Origin: Leucobacter sp. UCMA 4100
Lineage (GTDB): Bacteria; Actinomycetota; Actinomycetes; Actinomycetales; Microbacteriaceae
Direction: 5' to 3'
DNA length: 64,000 bases
Assembly (NCBI RefSeq): GCF_027853335.1
Contig: NZ_JAFEUS010000002.1
Location: 2,030,514-2,094,513, forward strand
The translations under genes were made by a program, and so were the position numbers. This document shows, one piece after another, positions 8,342 to 16,597 of the stretch. Position 1 is the first letter of the stretch. Each line of letters begins with the position of its first letter. Under the pieces are notes generated by a model. The model saw only the letters and a program-made list of their open reading frames with translations, searched no databases and had not been told where the DNA came from.

Positions 8342-9541
8342 CTATCGGCGATCGCGGGCGGCGAAGGTCGCGATCGCGATGATCGTGGCGAGCACGGCGA
8401 TGGCGCCGGCGAAGATGAGCCCGGCGGGGCGCAGGCCGATGGCGTTCGTGAGGAATCCCACGCCGATGGCGGGCACCGCGAGCATCGTGTAGAGGCCAGC
8501 GAAGAACGACGATGAGACCTCGCCGCGCTGGTGTGCTTCGACCTGCTCGACTGTGGTGGCCAGCCCTGCGTTCAGGCACACGCCGGCCGAGACGCCGAGT
8601 ACGACCGCCGAGATGAGCAGCGGCGTGAGTGCGACGCCGGCCAGGGCCCATGCGAGAAAGGCGCTCGCCACGGTGAGTCCCGCGCTCGCGATCGGCAGTG
8701 CCCGCTGCGGGGTGACGCGCTTGGCAATGAGCTGGCCCGCCGCCATGCTGGCGAACGCGAGAAACACGACGCCGCCCGCGAGGGCGCGGCTGTCGAGCAT
8801 GAGCTCACGAGTGAGGAAGAGTGCCGAGACGGCGGTGAGCACGCCGCACACGGCGAAACCGGCTCCCGCGGCGAGCACCCCGCGAGTAAAAGCCCCCTTG
8901 ATATGCGCTGGGACTCTCAGCCGTTGTGGCCTCACCGTGAAGCGGCCGATGCGCTCGGGCGCAGGTGTGAAGACGAAGAGGCCCACGAGGGCAACCGCGC
9001 TGAGGGCGAGGTGTGCGATGAAGGGTGCGACGAGCGGCATCGCGATCGTGTCGGCGAGCACCCCGGCAAAGAGGGTGCCGATGGCGAGGCCTCCGGTGTT
9101 GACGGTGATCGCGAGGGCTCCGGCGGTGCCGCGCTTCTCGGGGGCGAAGAGGTCCATGAGCGCGGCGGTTCCGGCGCCGCTCATGAGGCCGGCGCCGAGA
9201 CCTGAGACGACTCTGGCGATGATGAGCGTTTCGAGCCTGGTCGGCAGGAGAAAGAGCAGGGCGCTGATGAGCGCAAAGGTGACGGCGGCGGCGAGCACGG
9301 GGCGGCGGCCGAGTTCGTCTGAGAGTCTGCCGAAGAGCAGCAGCGTGACGACGACGCCGATCGCATAGACGGCGAACAGCGCGGTGACCGTGAGCGGTGT
9401 GAAGTCGAGCTGCTCAGCGTAGAGGGCGTAGAGGGGCGTGGGCAGGGTGGTGCCCATCATCGTGATGAGAAAAGCGAAGGCGGTTGCGATGACGGCCCAC
9501 CGCTGCGTGCGGTTCGCAGGCGTCGGTGCTGCGATATTCAT
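8342..9541 (-). CDS. MFS efflux transporter, 12-TM
   Basis: 399 residues with twelve hydrophobic segments and the MFS motif A loop GRLSDELGRRP after the second helix, followed by a drug-efflux-type fourth/fifth helix pattern (GLGAGLMSGAGTAAL). The start is ATG at 9541, which has GGAG a few bases upstream; an in-frame ATG at 9559 would place that Shine-Dalgarno inside the coding sequence. It is transcribed divergently from the TetR gene at 9691, across a region with palindromic and direct repeats, so it is probably repressed by that TetR and induced by its substrate. The substrate is unknown; the sequence fits an arabinose-efflux/drug-resistance type permease. Confidence 0.85.
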   Translation of the reverse strand: MNIAAPTPANRTQRWAVIATAFAFLITMMGTTLPTPLYALYAEQLDFTPLTVTALFAVYAIGVVVTLLLFGRLSDELGRRPVLAAAVTFALISALLFLLPTRLETLIIARVVSGLGAGLMSGAGTAALMDLFAPEKRGTAGALAITVNTGGLAIGTLFAGVLADTIAMPLVAPFIAHLALSAVALVGLFVFTPAPERIGRFTVRPQRLRVPAHIKGAFTRGVLAAGAGFAVCGVLTAVSALFLTRELMLDSRALAGGVVFLAFASMAAGQLIAKRVTPQRALPIASAGLTVASAFLAWALAGVALTPLLISAVVLGVSAGVCLNAGLATTVEQVEAHQRGEVSSSFFAGLYTMLAVPAIGVGFLTNAIGLRPAGLIFAGAIAVLATIIAIATFAARDRR

Positions 9542-9589
9542 GGGATCTCCTATATTCAAGTCATGGTGTCTCGAAATCGTAACACATTG

Positions 9590-9606
9590 CGAGTCACCGT
9601 GTCTCG
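9590..9606. promoter_or_regulatory. Putative TetR operator between the MFS gene and tetR
   Basis: The 17-base sequence CGAGTCACCGTGTCTCG is a near-perfect palindrome (7 of 8 arm positions). Its right half TGTCTCGA recurs as direct repeats at 9567 and 9665, all within the 149-bp divergent intergenic region. Divergent TetR/transporter pairs usually share such an operator. Confidence 0.5.
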
Positions 9607-9690
9607 ATTCACTGAGCGCAGTCCGAATAACACATGATTTTCGGCGGATCGCTGCCGCTCACCCTGTCTCGAAACTGCTAGGGTGATGGC

Positions 9691-10263
9691 ATGGTTGCAC
9701 CCCCAAAGTCTCCCGGCAGGCCCCGAAGTGAAGACGCCAGGCTGGCAATTTTGCAGGCGGTCGACGGCATGCTCGTCGAAGAGGGCTATGCTGCGATGAC
9801 CATGAAGGGCATTGCCGAGCGCGCCGGGGTCGGGCGGCAGACGGTGTACCGGTGGTGGTCGTCAAAGGCCGAGATTCTGCTCGAGGCATGTACGCATGAC
9901 GCGATCGATGAGCTCACGGTTCCCGCGGCCGAGAGCGCCGAGGCCGAGGTCGCCGCATTTCTCGGGGCGCTCGCAGCGTTTCTGACCGGCTCTGATGCTG
10001 GGCTCGCCTACCGGGCTCTGCTCGGCGAGGCGCAGCACGACGAAGCGGTCGCGAAATTGCTGCGCGAGGCCGACATTCTCGGGGGAGCGGCCGCGCGCAC
10101 GATCCGCCGGGTTCAATCGCACGGGGCCCTTGCGGGCGAGGGCGACCTGCGGGGGCTCGTCGCCGAGCTCATTGGGCCGCTCGCGTTTCGCGTGCTCGCG
10201 GGCGACGCAGCCGGCATCGAGGGCGAGCTCGAGGGTATGGCCGAGCGGTTTCTCGCGAGATGA
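9691..10263 (+). CDS. TetR/AcrR family transcriptional regulator
   Basis: 190 residues. The N-terminal DNA-binding domain shows the TetR helix-turn-helix at about residues 28-58 (MTMKGIAERAGVGRQTVYRWWSSKAEILLEA), preceded by RSEDARLAILQAVDGMLVEEGY. The C-terminal half is a variable helical ligand domain of the TetR_C_11 kind by general look. ATG at 9691 is taken as start. A 7-bp inverted repeat (TCACCCT at 9659-9665, AGGGTGA at 9680-9686) sits directly before it and could be an autoregulatory site. It most likely represses the divergent MFS gene and itself. Confidence 0.88.
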   Translation: MVAPPKSPGRPRSEDARLAILQAVDGMLVEEGYAAMTMKGIAERAGVGRQTVYRWWSSKAEILLEACTHDAIDELTVPAAESAEAEVAAFLGALAAFLTGSDAGLAYRALLGEAQHDEAVAKLLREADILGGAAARTIRRVQSHGALAGEGDLRGLVAELIGPLAFRVLAGDAAGIEGELEGMAERFLAR

Positions 10264-10266
10264 TAC

Positions 10267-10836
10267 TTAGCGCTCACTCGCGTTCGCGCGCGGCGGACTT
10301 AGGGCGTAGCGGGCCGTAGCCCAGACTGGCCAGCCCACGAACCAGACGGCGGTGATGAGCCACACCCGGCCAATCCATCCGTCGAGCTCGGCGGTGCGCG
10401 AGGCGTCGCCCACGAGCAAGATGATGCCGCCGAGCACCGCGGTTGCGATGGCTGCGCACAGGAGCATCTTGAGCCACTGTTGCCACTCGTAGCGCAGGCT
10501 CGCGAGGCCTTCCTTTGGTGGTTTTACGGGCGCGGATCCGCCGGCAAAGCGGTGGGCAAATGAAGCGTCGACCCTCGCGATAATCTGGTGGCCGAAGGCG
10601 ACCGTGAACCCGAGGTACAGGGCTCCGAGCCCGTGCGCGAAGTCGGCGGTGGCACCGTTAGCGAGCAGGTCCCAGGCGATGAAGCTGAGCAACAGCACGT
10701 CGAGAACCGGAACGCCCAAGAGCAGCACGGTCGAGAGGGCGCGCAGGCGCAGCAGATAGCGGGCGACGAGACCGAGGCCGAGCACGACCCAGAAGCCGAT
10801 CTCGCACGCGAGAATACCGATCACAATGAGGTTCAT
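10267..10836 (-). CDS. Hypothetical integral membrane protein
   Basis: 189 residues from ATG at 10836, followed at once by a hydrophobic helix (NLIVIGILACEIGFWVVLGL). Longer starts are possible but would add a basic, non-membrane N-terminus overlapping the divergent kinase promoter. I count five hydrophobic segments with a central cytoplasmic-looking region rich in Lys and Glu (APVKPPKEGLASLRYEW). I do not recognise the family with certainty; similar proteins are often annotated only as membrane proteins. It ends 3 bases after the convergent tetR stop. Divergent placement with the sensor kinase at 10946 may reflect shared control. Confidence 0.7.
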   Translation of the reverse strand: MNLIVIGILACEIGFWVVLGLGLVARYLLRLRALSTVLLLGVPVLDVLLLSFIAWDLLANGATADFAHGLGALYLGFTVAFGHQIIARVDASFAHRFAGGSAPVKPPKEGLASLRYEWQQWLKMLLCAAIATAVLGGIILLVGDASRTAELDGWIGRVWLITAVWFVGWPVWATARYALSPPRANASER

Positions 10837-10945
10837 GTCACCCAGTGTGGGGCCCCGCGTGAGCGAGCACATCGTGCGACCGAACGGCCTCACCTCGTTC
10901 GATCGAATGAGTGGGGCCGTGGCTCGGGTGCGGCACACTAGAGGC

Positions 10946-12151
10946 ATGGTGAAAGAGTGGTTGGTGGCGCTTGGGGCGAACCAGGCGAGGCGCGACGCCC
11001 TCGTCGCGGCGCTGTGGCTCGCGCTCGGGCTTGTGCTGCTGCAGTTCGGCGCCTACCCGCTCTGGGGCGATGTGGCGCTGTGGCAGACGAGCGGCGGTGC
11101 TTTCGTCTTCACGCTCGTCGCGATGGTGCTCGTCGCGACGGTGCGGTCCAGGCATCCGTTCGTGGCCCTCGGCCTCGGGGTGCCGATCATCGCCGTCGAC
11201 CTTGGGTATGGCGGGAGCCTCGGTGTCGTGATCGTGGGTACCGACCTCGTGTATGCCGCGATGAAGTACGGCAGCGACCGGGCGGTTCGGCGTGCCCTCA
11301 TGGGTGCCGGGGCGCTCGCGGTCGCCTGTGCCGTCTGGCTCATCGCGGTGCCGTTTCGTGACGGAGCGATTCCCGTCATCGTGGTGCAGGCCTGGCTCAT
11401 CCTGCTCATCTCTGGCGCCTGGGGATGGAACGTGCGCAGCGAGCGCAAGCGCACCGAGGCGAGGCTCGCCGACCTGCACGAGCGCGAGCACCGCGACCTG
11501 CAGCGGCGCGTCGCTCACGACTTGCACGATCTCGTGGCCAACCAGATCGCGGTCGCGGGGCTCCACATCGAGGCGGCAAAGCTTATCGCCTCGGCCCAGG
11601 AGCCCGTTGACGCGCGCATCGTCACGAGCCTTGATCATGCGAAGCACGGGGCTGATCAGGCACACCAGAGGCTGCGAGAGCTCATCGCAGTGCTGAGCGA
11701 GGTTGATGGAGCGGGGCAGGGCAGCACGCTCGATATCGATCGAGGGATTGAGCAGTTGCGACACCTGCTGCCGGGCGGCCGTCAGCTCGCGTGGCAGCCT
11801 GGCGCGCGCGAGGCCCTGATGCGTGCCTGCGAATCGCTCCCCGAGGCCGGCGCGATGGTGCTGCTGCGGGTTATGCGGGAGCTTGTCGCGAATGCCGCAA
11901 AACACGGTCGCGGCGACGTGCTCGTGTGCGCTGGCGATGCCGGCACCCTGAACCTGCGGGTGGTGAACGAGGTCTCGGGCGACACGGTGAGCTCCCCCGG
12001 GAACAGTCTGGGGCTCGCCGGCGCGAGGCTCTTGCTCGCGAACATTGGTGGCGAACTCGTCGCCGAAGAGCGGCCTGGCGGGCCGGAGCGGCATAATGGG
12101 CTTGACGGGCCCGTGTGGTGCGCAGAGCTTCTGATCGCCGAGGCCGGGTAG
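10946..12151 (+). CDS. Sensor histidine kinase (NarL/DesK type)
   Basis: 401 residues. The N-terminal 165 residues hold about five membrane helices with no large extracellular domain. The HisKA_3 dimerisation box reads RRVAHDLHDLVANQIA, with the likely phospho-acceptor at His194. The ATPase part has the N-box RELVANAAKHGRG and a glycine box GNSLGLAGARLL. The start ATG at 10946 is close to GAGG at 10941-10944; GTG at 10949 is an alternative. The response regulator follows 10 bases after the stop, so the two form one system. The short input domain points to a membrane-state or cell-envelope signal, but the target genes are not visible here. Confidence 0.9.
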   Translation: MVKEWLVALGANQARRDALVAALWLALGLVLLQFGAYPLWGDVALWQTSGGAFVFTLVAMVLVATVRSRHPFVALGLGVPIIAVDLGYGGSLGVVIVGTDLVYAAMKYGSDRAVRRALMGAGALAVACAVWLIAVPFRDGAIPVIVVQAWLILLISGAWGWNVRSERKRTEARLADLHEREHRDLQRRVAHDLHDLVANQIAVAGLHIEAAKLIASAQEPVDARIVTSLDHAKHGADQAHQRLRELIAVLSEVDGAGQGSTLDIDRGIEQLRHLLPGGRQLAWQPGAREALMRACESLPEAGAMVLLRVMRELVANAAKHGRGDVLVCAGDAGTLNLRVVNEVSGDTVSSPGNSLGLAGARLLLANIGGELVAEERPGGPERHNGLDGPVWCAELLIAEAG

Positions 12152-12161
12152 AGGAGGCCGC

Positions 12162-12824
12162 GTGATATCACCCGTACGTGTGGTGCTCGCCGACGACCAC
12201 GTTGCCGTGCGCAGCGGGGTCGCAGCGATTCTCGGGACCGACCCTGGCATCGAGGTGGTTGCTGAAGCCGAGAATGGTTTTGACGCGCTCGCCGCCTGTG
12301 TCGCTCACGACCCTGACGTTGCCCTCATCGATCTCAGGATGCCCGGAACCGACGGAATCTGGGCCACCCAGCGCATCACGCGCGAAACCCGTACCCGCGT
12401 GATCGTGCTCACGACCTACGACACCGACGAGCTCATCGGCGAGGCGTTTGCCGCGGGCGCCCACGGCTACCTGCTGAAGAGCACGAGTGGGGCAGAGCTC
12501 ATTCAGTCGGTTCATCACGTCGCCGCTGATCGTCACGTCGTCGATCCCGCGATCGCGGGTGGGGTCATCAAGACCTTTGCGGCGGATCGCGCGAGCCAGC
12601 GCACCCCGGTGCCGCCCGGCCCGCTCGAACTCGGGCAGCTCACCCCGCGCGAGCGTGAGGTGTTGCGGCTCGTGGTGACCGGGGCGAGTAATCAGGCCAT
12701 TGCCGATGAGCTTCGCGTGAGCGTGACGACGGTGAAAACGCACGTCGGGGCGCTGTACGCGAAGACGGGGGCTCAGTCACGCGTAGAGCTCGCGAGGCTC
12801 GGCTCAGGTGCCGAGTCGCGCTAG
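12162..12824 (+). CDS. LuxR/NarL-family response regulator
   Basis: 220 residues from GTG at 12162 with a strong GAGGAGG at 12151-12157. The receiver domain has acidic residues Asp11/Asp12, phosphorylation site Asp57 in ALIDLRMPGTDG, a Thr in VLTTYD and Lys in YLLKS. The C-terminal LuxR helix-turn-helix (LTPREREVLRLVVTGASNQA to VKTHVGALYAK) covers about 157-205. It is the partner of the kinase just upstream. The 3' end overlaps the convergent TetR gene by 4 bases. Confidence 0.93.
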   Translation: MISPVRVVLADDHVAVRSGVAAILGTDPGIEVVAEAENGFDALAACVAHDPDVALIDLRMPGTDGIWATQRITRETRTRVIVLTTYDTDELIGEAFAAGAHGYLLKSTSGAELIQSVHHVAADRHVVDPAIAGGVIKTFAADRASQRTPVPPGPLELGQLTPREREVLRLVVTGASNQAIADELRVSVTTVKTHVGALYAKTGAQSRVELARLGSGAESR

Positions 12825-13495
12825 TCAGCGCTGTTGAACTCGACCCACTCGTTCCAGGTGAGGGGCTTGCCGCGCACCGCTTCGGGGTGCTTCGCACTGT
12901 GTTTGAGGCCGATGAGGTAGTGGTCGAGCTGGCGTAGGCCGAGTTCGACGACCCGTTCGCGCTCGGCGGGAATCGAGGGGCGAAGGTGGGTGATCGCGAG
13001 CATGAGTTCGCCCGCGTTGTAGTCGTTCGGAACGAGGCCCCGCTGACGGTCGAGGTCAATGAGTGCTTCGAGCGCCTGCCGCAGCTCCTCGGCCGCGGCG
13101 TCGACGCTCGGGTCTCGAAGCACGTGCTTGCCGAAGGTGGTGGCGAGGGGGCTGGCGGCCTCGGCGAGGTGGCGTTGCATGAAGCCCTGCACCGCGAAGT
13201 CGCCCGGTTCGTCGGCGATGCGGCGCGCGATGTCGATGACGTGGTGGAGTGCCCGAAGGCGTAGCTCGAGGGTGAGCTGTTCTTTGCTCTGGTAGCGGCG
13301 GTAGATGCTCGCGACGCCAACTCCCGCCCGCTCGGCAATGGCCGACATGGGGGCGTTGAAGCCCTGTTCGACGAACACCTCGCGGGCGGCGTTGAGCACC
13401 GCGTCATCGTTGCTGCGCGCCTCGGCGGCCCTGCCGCGAAGGGCCGCGGCGGGAGCCTCGGCCGGCGGCTGCCCGTTTTCAGCAAAAGAAGTCAT
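12821..13495 (-). CDS. TetR family transcriptional regulator
   Basis: 224 residues. After an Ala-rich flexible N-terminus the TetR DNA-binding domain shows AVLNAAREVFVEQGF, then the helix-turn-helix MSAIAERAGVGVASIYRRYQ (about 50-70). The C-terminal ligand domain is divergent. It is transcribed away from the MFS gene at 13567. The 71-bp region between them contains a perfect palindrome (13524-13551) that fits its operator, so it probably represses that pump and itself. Confidence 0.9.
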   Translation of the reverse strand: MTSFAENGQPPAEAPAAALRGRAAEARSNDDAVLNAAREVFVEQGFNAPMSAIAERAGVGVASIYRRYQSKEQLTLELRLRALHHVIDIARRIADEPGDFAVQGFMQRHLAEAASPLATTFGKHVLRDPSVDAAAEELRQALEALIDLDRQRGLVPNDYNAGELMLAITHLRPSIPAERERVVELGLRQLDHYLIGLKHSAKHPEAVRGKPLTWNEWVEFNSAD

Positions 13496-13523
13496 GACAA
13501 CAGGATAGCGCCGTGATACTGTA

Positions 13524-13551
13524 ATTCGGAACGGAACATTCCGTTCCGAAT
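13524..13551. promoter_or_regulatory. Perfect palindromic operator between tetR and the MFS gene
   Basis: ATTCGGAACGGAA (13524-13536) and TTCCGTTCCGAAT (13539-13551) are perfect 13-base inverted repeats around CA. The site lies 15 bases before the MFS start and 28 bases from the tetR start, the position expected for a TetR repressor that controls both directions. Confidence 0.8.
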
Positions 13552-13566
13552 GAAATAAGGGAGAAT

Positions 13567-14987
13567 ATGACCGCGTACCAGGCGCCCCAGAACACGAACA
13601 CCCCCGAACCCGTCGCCCACGCGGGGCCGGTCGTCTGGTCGCTCGCCATCGCGGTGCTGAGCTTCTCGCTCATGCAAACCCTGCTCGTTCCCGCGCTGCC
13701 CGAGCTGAGTCGCGCGTTTGATCTCGACGCGGCCTCGGGAGGGTGGATCCTCACCACTTATCTTCTGGCCGGAGCCGTCGCCGCGCCCATTCTCGGCGCG
13801 CTCGGCGACCGCTATGGACATAAGCGCCTGCTGCTTATCTCGCTCGGGTTCTTCGTGGTCGGCAGCATCTTCGCGCTCGTCGCTCCGAGCTTCGGGACGC
13901 TCCTCGCCGCCAGGGTTCTGCAGGGCGCCTCGACCGCCACGTTCCCACTCGCCCTCGCGATCGTGCGCAGCGACCTGATGCCCACGGCCCAGCCCGCGGC
14001 AATGGGCTGGCTGAGCGGCATGCTGGGCGCCGGGGCCGGCGCGGCCCTCGTCATCGGCGGGGTCGTGACCGACTTCATCGGCTGGCGTTGGCTCTTTTCG
14101 ATCGGAGCGATCATGGGGCTGCTGAGCATGGCCCTCATCGTGCGGTGGGTGCCGCGCTCGCAACCCAAGGGCGGCGGTCGCATCGACCTCGCTGGGGCGG
14201 CACTCTTGACCGTCGGCCTTGTCACGCTGTTGCTGGCCCTCACGCAGGGCAACGCCTGGGGTTGGGCATCGATCGGTGTGCTGTCGCTCGTGGCAGCGGC
14301 CGTCGTGAGCTTCGCGGCCTTCGTCATTGTCGAGCGAGCCGCCACGGTGCCCCTCATGAACCTCCGCAGCCGGGGCTCGCCCTTACGAGCATCATCACGC
14401 TGTTTCTCGGTGCGGTGCCGTACCTCTTTTACGTTGGGCTTCCCGTGCTCATGGGGGCGAGCGGCGGCATCGGTCACGGCCTCTCGGTCACGGGCGTCGG
14501 CATCGCGATGCTTCCGAGCGCGGTGCTCGTCTTCTTTGGTGGCCGCGCGACGCCGTGGTTACTCACGAAGCTTTCCCGCTCGCTCGTCGCTGCGGGCTCG
14601 CTCTTCCTCATGCTGCTCGGCAGCGTGGGTACGGCGCTCATGCCCGGTTCGATGACCGCGGTGATCGTGTTCTTCGGGCTCGTTGGCCTCGGCAATGGCA
14701 TCGGCTTCGCGGTTGCGGCCGACCTCGTGACCGTCTTTGCCCCGAAGAGTGAGATCGCGGCTGCCGCGGGACTGAACGGCGTGCTGCGCACCGTCGGCTC
14801 GGCCATTGGCACCCCGATTACGGGCGTACTGCTCTTGAGCGCACAGGGTTCGGGAGCGCACCTCGCCCCCGAACCCTTCCAGACCCTCTACTGCGTTGCC
14901 GTGGCAGTGAGTCTCGCTGGCGTCATTTTGGCGCTGTGCATTCGGGTTCCCGCGCCTCAGCGCGAGGTCTCAGTCGCCCGCGACTAG
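13567..14987 (+). pseudogene. MFS drug-efflux transporter interrupted by a -1 frameshift
   Basis: From ATG 13567 (GGGAGA upstream) the frame encodes MFS helices 1-8 (motif A LGDRYGHKR, motif C-like GMLGAGAGAALVIGGVVTDF) up to PLMNLRSRG near 14375. It then turns into non-membrane sequence and stops at 14655. The remaining helices (LTSIITLFLGAVPYLFYVG onwards) continue in the frame that is one base back and end with TAG at 14985-14987. One missing base at the GGGG run 14372-14375 would explain it. Joined, the protein would be about 473 residues, normal for an EmrB/QacA-type pump. This is either a real inactivating mutation or a sequencing/assembly error in a G-run. The regulator and operator upstream are intact. 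Confidence 0.8.
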
Positions 14988-16387
14988 CGAGCTAGGCGGG
15001 GTGCTCGGCGATTCAAGACGCCGCCGAGCATCCCGCCCATGAGCAGAAACGCCGTCGCGAGGAGTACGGCGAGGCCGAAGCCTGGGCTGCCAGCGTCGGG
15101 CCGTAGCGAGAGGCTCGAGAGCGAGGCAGCGCTCAGCGCCGCGACGCCGATGGCCCCTCCGATCTCAGAGGCCGAATTCATGAGCGCACCGGCAACACCA
15201 GAGGTCTCGGCGGCAACGTCGCTCATCGCGAGTTGCGACCCGGCGACGAACGCCGGGCCGATCGCGAGGCTCACGAAGATGAGCGATGGCAGCATGAGAC
15301 TCCAGTATGAGTGGGTGCCGCTCCAAGCGAGTGGGGCGAGACCGCTCGCCGCCACGAGCATTGCCGTGACGGCGGTGCGCTGGGCGCCGAAGCGGCCAAT
15401 GAGTCTCGGCGCAAGCTGGGTCGAGACGACCATGCCCACGGGGTAGGGAAGGGTCGCGATGCTCGTGTCGAGCGCGCTGAGTCCCATCTCGCCCTGCATG
15501 TGCACGCTCAGAATCACGAACACTCCGGTCATGCTGAGGGCCCCGACACCAACGGTGAGCAGCCCGAGCGAGCGATCGCGTGAGCGAAAGAAGCCGTGCG
15601 GTATCACGGGGTTCGCGCTCGTGCGCTCGGCGCGGGCGAAGAGCGAGAGGCACACGACCGCAACGATGCCAGCGATGACACCCACGAGGGGAGCGCCCTT
15701 GGCGCCAATTCGGGTAATGGTCAAAAGCAGTGCGCCGATGCCGAGCACCACGAGGCCTGCGCCCCGCACATTCCACTGGCGCTTCGAGGTGTTGCGTGCG
15801 CCGGGCAGGAGCCAGAGCGCCCCGACCGCTGCGACAATGGCGAATGGGACGGAGACAAACATCGTCGCTCGCCACGAGAACGCATCGGTGAGCACCCCGC
15901 CCGCGATGAGCCCGAGCGCGCCTCCGGCTCCGGTCACCGCACCGTAAATGCCAAACGCGCGCCTGCGCAGAGCCGGGTCAGCGAAGGTGAGCGAGAGCAG
16001 GGCGACCGCCGAGGGCGAGACGAGTGCTGCGGCGGCTCCCTGCAGGCTGCGCCACGCGAGAAGCGCCCAGCCGGCGCTCGCGAGGCCCGCGCCGATGGCA
16101 GCGACGGCAGTGACGCCGAGGCCGATGATAAGCGCTCTGCGATGGCCGATCGAATCACCGATCTGGCCGCCGAGCACGAGCATCGCGCCAAACGCGAGCA
16201 GGTAACTCGTCACCACCCACGACTGGTTGACCGGGCTCATGCCGAGATCGGCGACGAGGCTCGGGAGCGCGATGTTGATGATCGCGTTGTTCATAATGAC
16301 AAGAAATTGCGCGGTACCAATGACCGCGACGGGGCCCCAAAAACGGGCCTTGGGCACAGTGGTGCCCTCGCTGCGAGAAGCAGACAT
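14984..16387 (-). CDS. DHA2-family (EmrB/QacA) MFS multidrug transporter
   Basis: 467 residues from ATG at 16387; GTGAGG lies just upstream on the coding strand, so the in-frame GTG at 16399, which contains this ribosome-binding site, is not used. About fourteen hydrophobic helices, motif A GGQIGDSIGHRRAL and motif C-like GAVTGAGGALGLIAGGVLTD place it in the 14-TM proton-antiporter group. Its first helices contain the NxAIINIALPSL motif typical of this group. Upstream on the same strand is a small leaderless open frame (16481-16564) with hairpins between it and this gene, suggesting induction through translation of a leader peptide. Its stop overlaps that of the convergent MFS pseudogene. Confidence 0.88.
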   Translation of the reverse strand: MSASRSEGTTVPKARFWGPVAVIGTAQFLVIMNNAIINIALPSLVADLGMSPVNQSWVVTSYLLAFGAMLVLGGQIGDSIGHRRALIIGLGVTAVAAIGAGLASAGWALLAWRSLQGAAAALVSPSAVALLSLTFADPALRRRAFGIYGAVTGAGGALGLIAGGVLTDAFSWRATMFVSVPFAIVAAVGALWLLPGARNTSKRQWNVRGAGLVVLGIGALLLTITRIGAKGAPLVGVIAGIVAVVCLSLFARAERTSANPVIPHGFFRSRDRSLGLLTVGVGALSMTGVFVILSVHMQGEMGLSALDTSIATLPYPVGMVVSTQLAPRLIGRFGAQRTAVTAMLVAASGLAPLAWSGTHSYWSLMLPSLIFVSLAIGPAFVAGSQLAMSDVAAETSGVAGALMNSASEIGGAIGVAALSAASLSSLSLRPDAGSPGFGLAVLLATAFLLMGGMLGGVLNRRAPRLAR

Positions 16388-16418
16388 GAAAAACCTCACA
16401 CGAGAACGCTCGAAGAAG

Positions 16419-16434
16419 GCGCGAAGTCTCGCGC
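16419..16434 (-). promoter_or_regulatory. Hairpin in the leader region of the DHA2 MFS gene
   Basis: GCGCGA and TCGCGC form a perfect 6-bp stem with a 4-base loop in the transcript, between the leader ORF stop and the MFS start. An alternative stem (CTCG with CGAG) overlaps it, so the two are mutually exclusive. Regulatory meaning is inferred only. Confidence 0.35.
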
Positions 16435-16480
16435 ATCGAGCAATGAATACAGGGGTGCGTTGTGCGCCCGAGAAGAGGCG

Positions 16481-16564
16481 CTAGTTCGCGGGTCTCGTGA
16501 TCCAGATGAGGCCGTGGGGCCTGCGTTCGCGGCAGCTTGTGCCGCGCTGGGGGTTCATGTGCAT
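16481..16564 (-). CDS. Putative leaderless leader peptide (27 aa) upstream of the MFS gene
   Basis: ATG at 16564 (or in-frame ATG at 16558) opens a 27-codon frame ending in TAG at 16481-16483. The peptide begins MHMNPQRG, has one Cys, a cluster of Arg residues, a single Trp in GLIWIT and ends RPAN. A -10 box TAGAGT at 16577-16572 stands 7 bases before the ATG, which is the spacing of a leaderless actinobacterial mRNA. The frame is followed by about 95 bases with small hairpins and then the efflux gene. This layout matches ribosome-mediated attenuation as known for antibiotic-inducible genes. The peptide is not one I recognise. Confidence 0.45.
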   Translation of the reverse strand: MHMNPQRGTSCRERRPHGLIWITRPAN

Positions 16565-16571
16565 GCCCGAT

Positions 16572-16577
16572 ACTCTA
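16572..16577 (-). promoter_or_regulatory. -10 box TAGAGT of the leader/MFS transcript
   Basis: TAGAGT on the minus strand, 7 bases before the leader ATG at 16564. The -35 region is weak (GTGAGC about 18 bases upstream). Confidence 0.4.
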
Positions 16578-16597
16578 GCAGTCGTTGGTGGCGGGGC

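Noticed and set aside
10838-12250. Long minus-strand frame opposite the histidine kinase
   Set aside because: The composition is that of an antisense shadow; the plus strand has clear HisKA_3 and ATPase motifs.
14360-14400. Programmed ribosomal frameshift in the MFS gene
   Set aside because: No slippery heptamer, pseudoknot or internal Shine-Dalgarno is visible, and MFS transporters are not known to use it.
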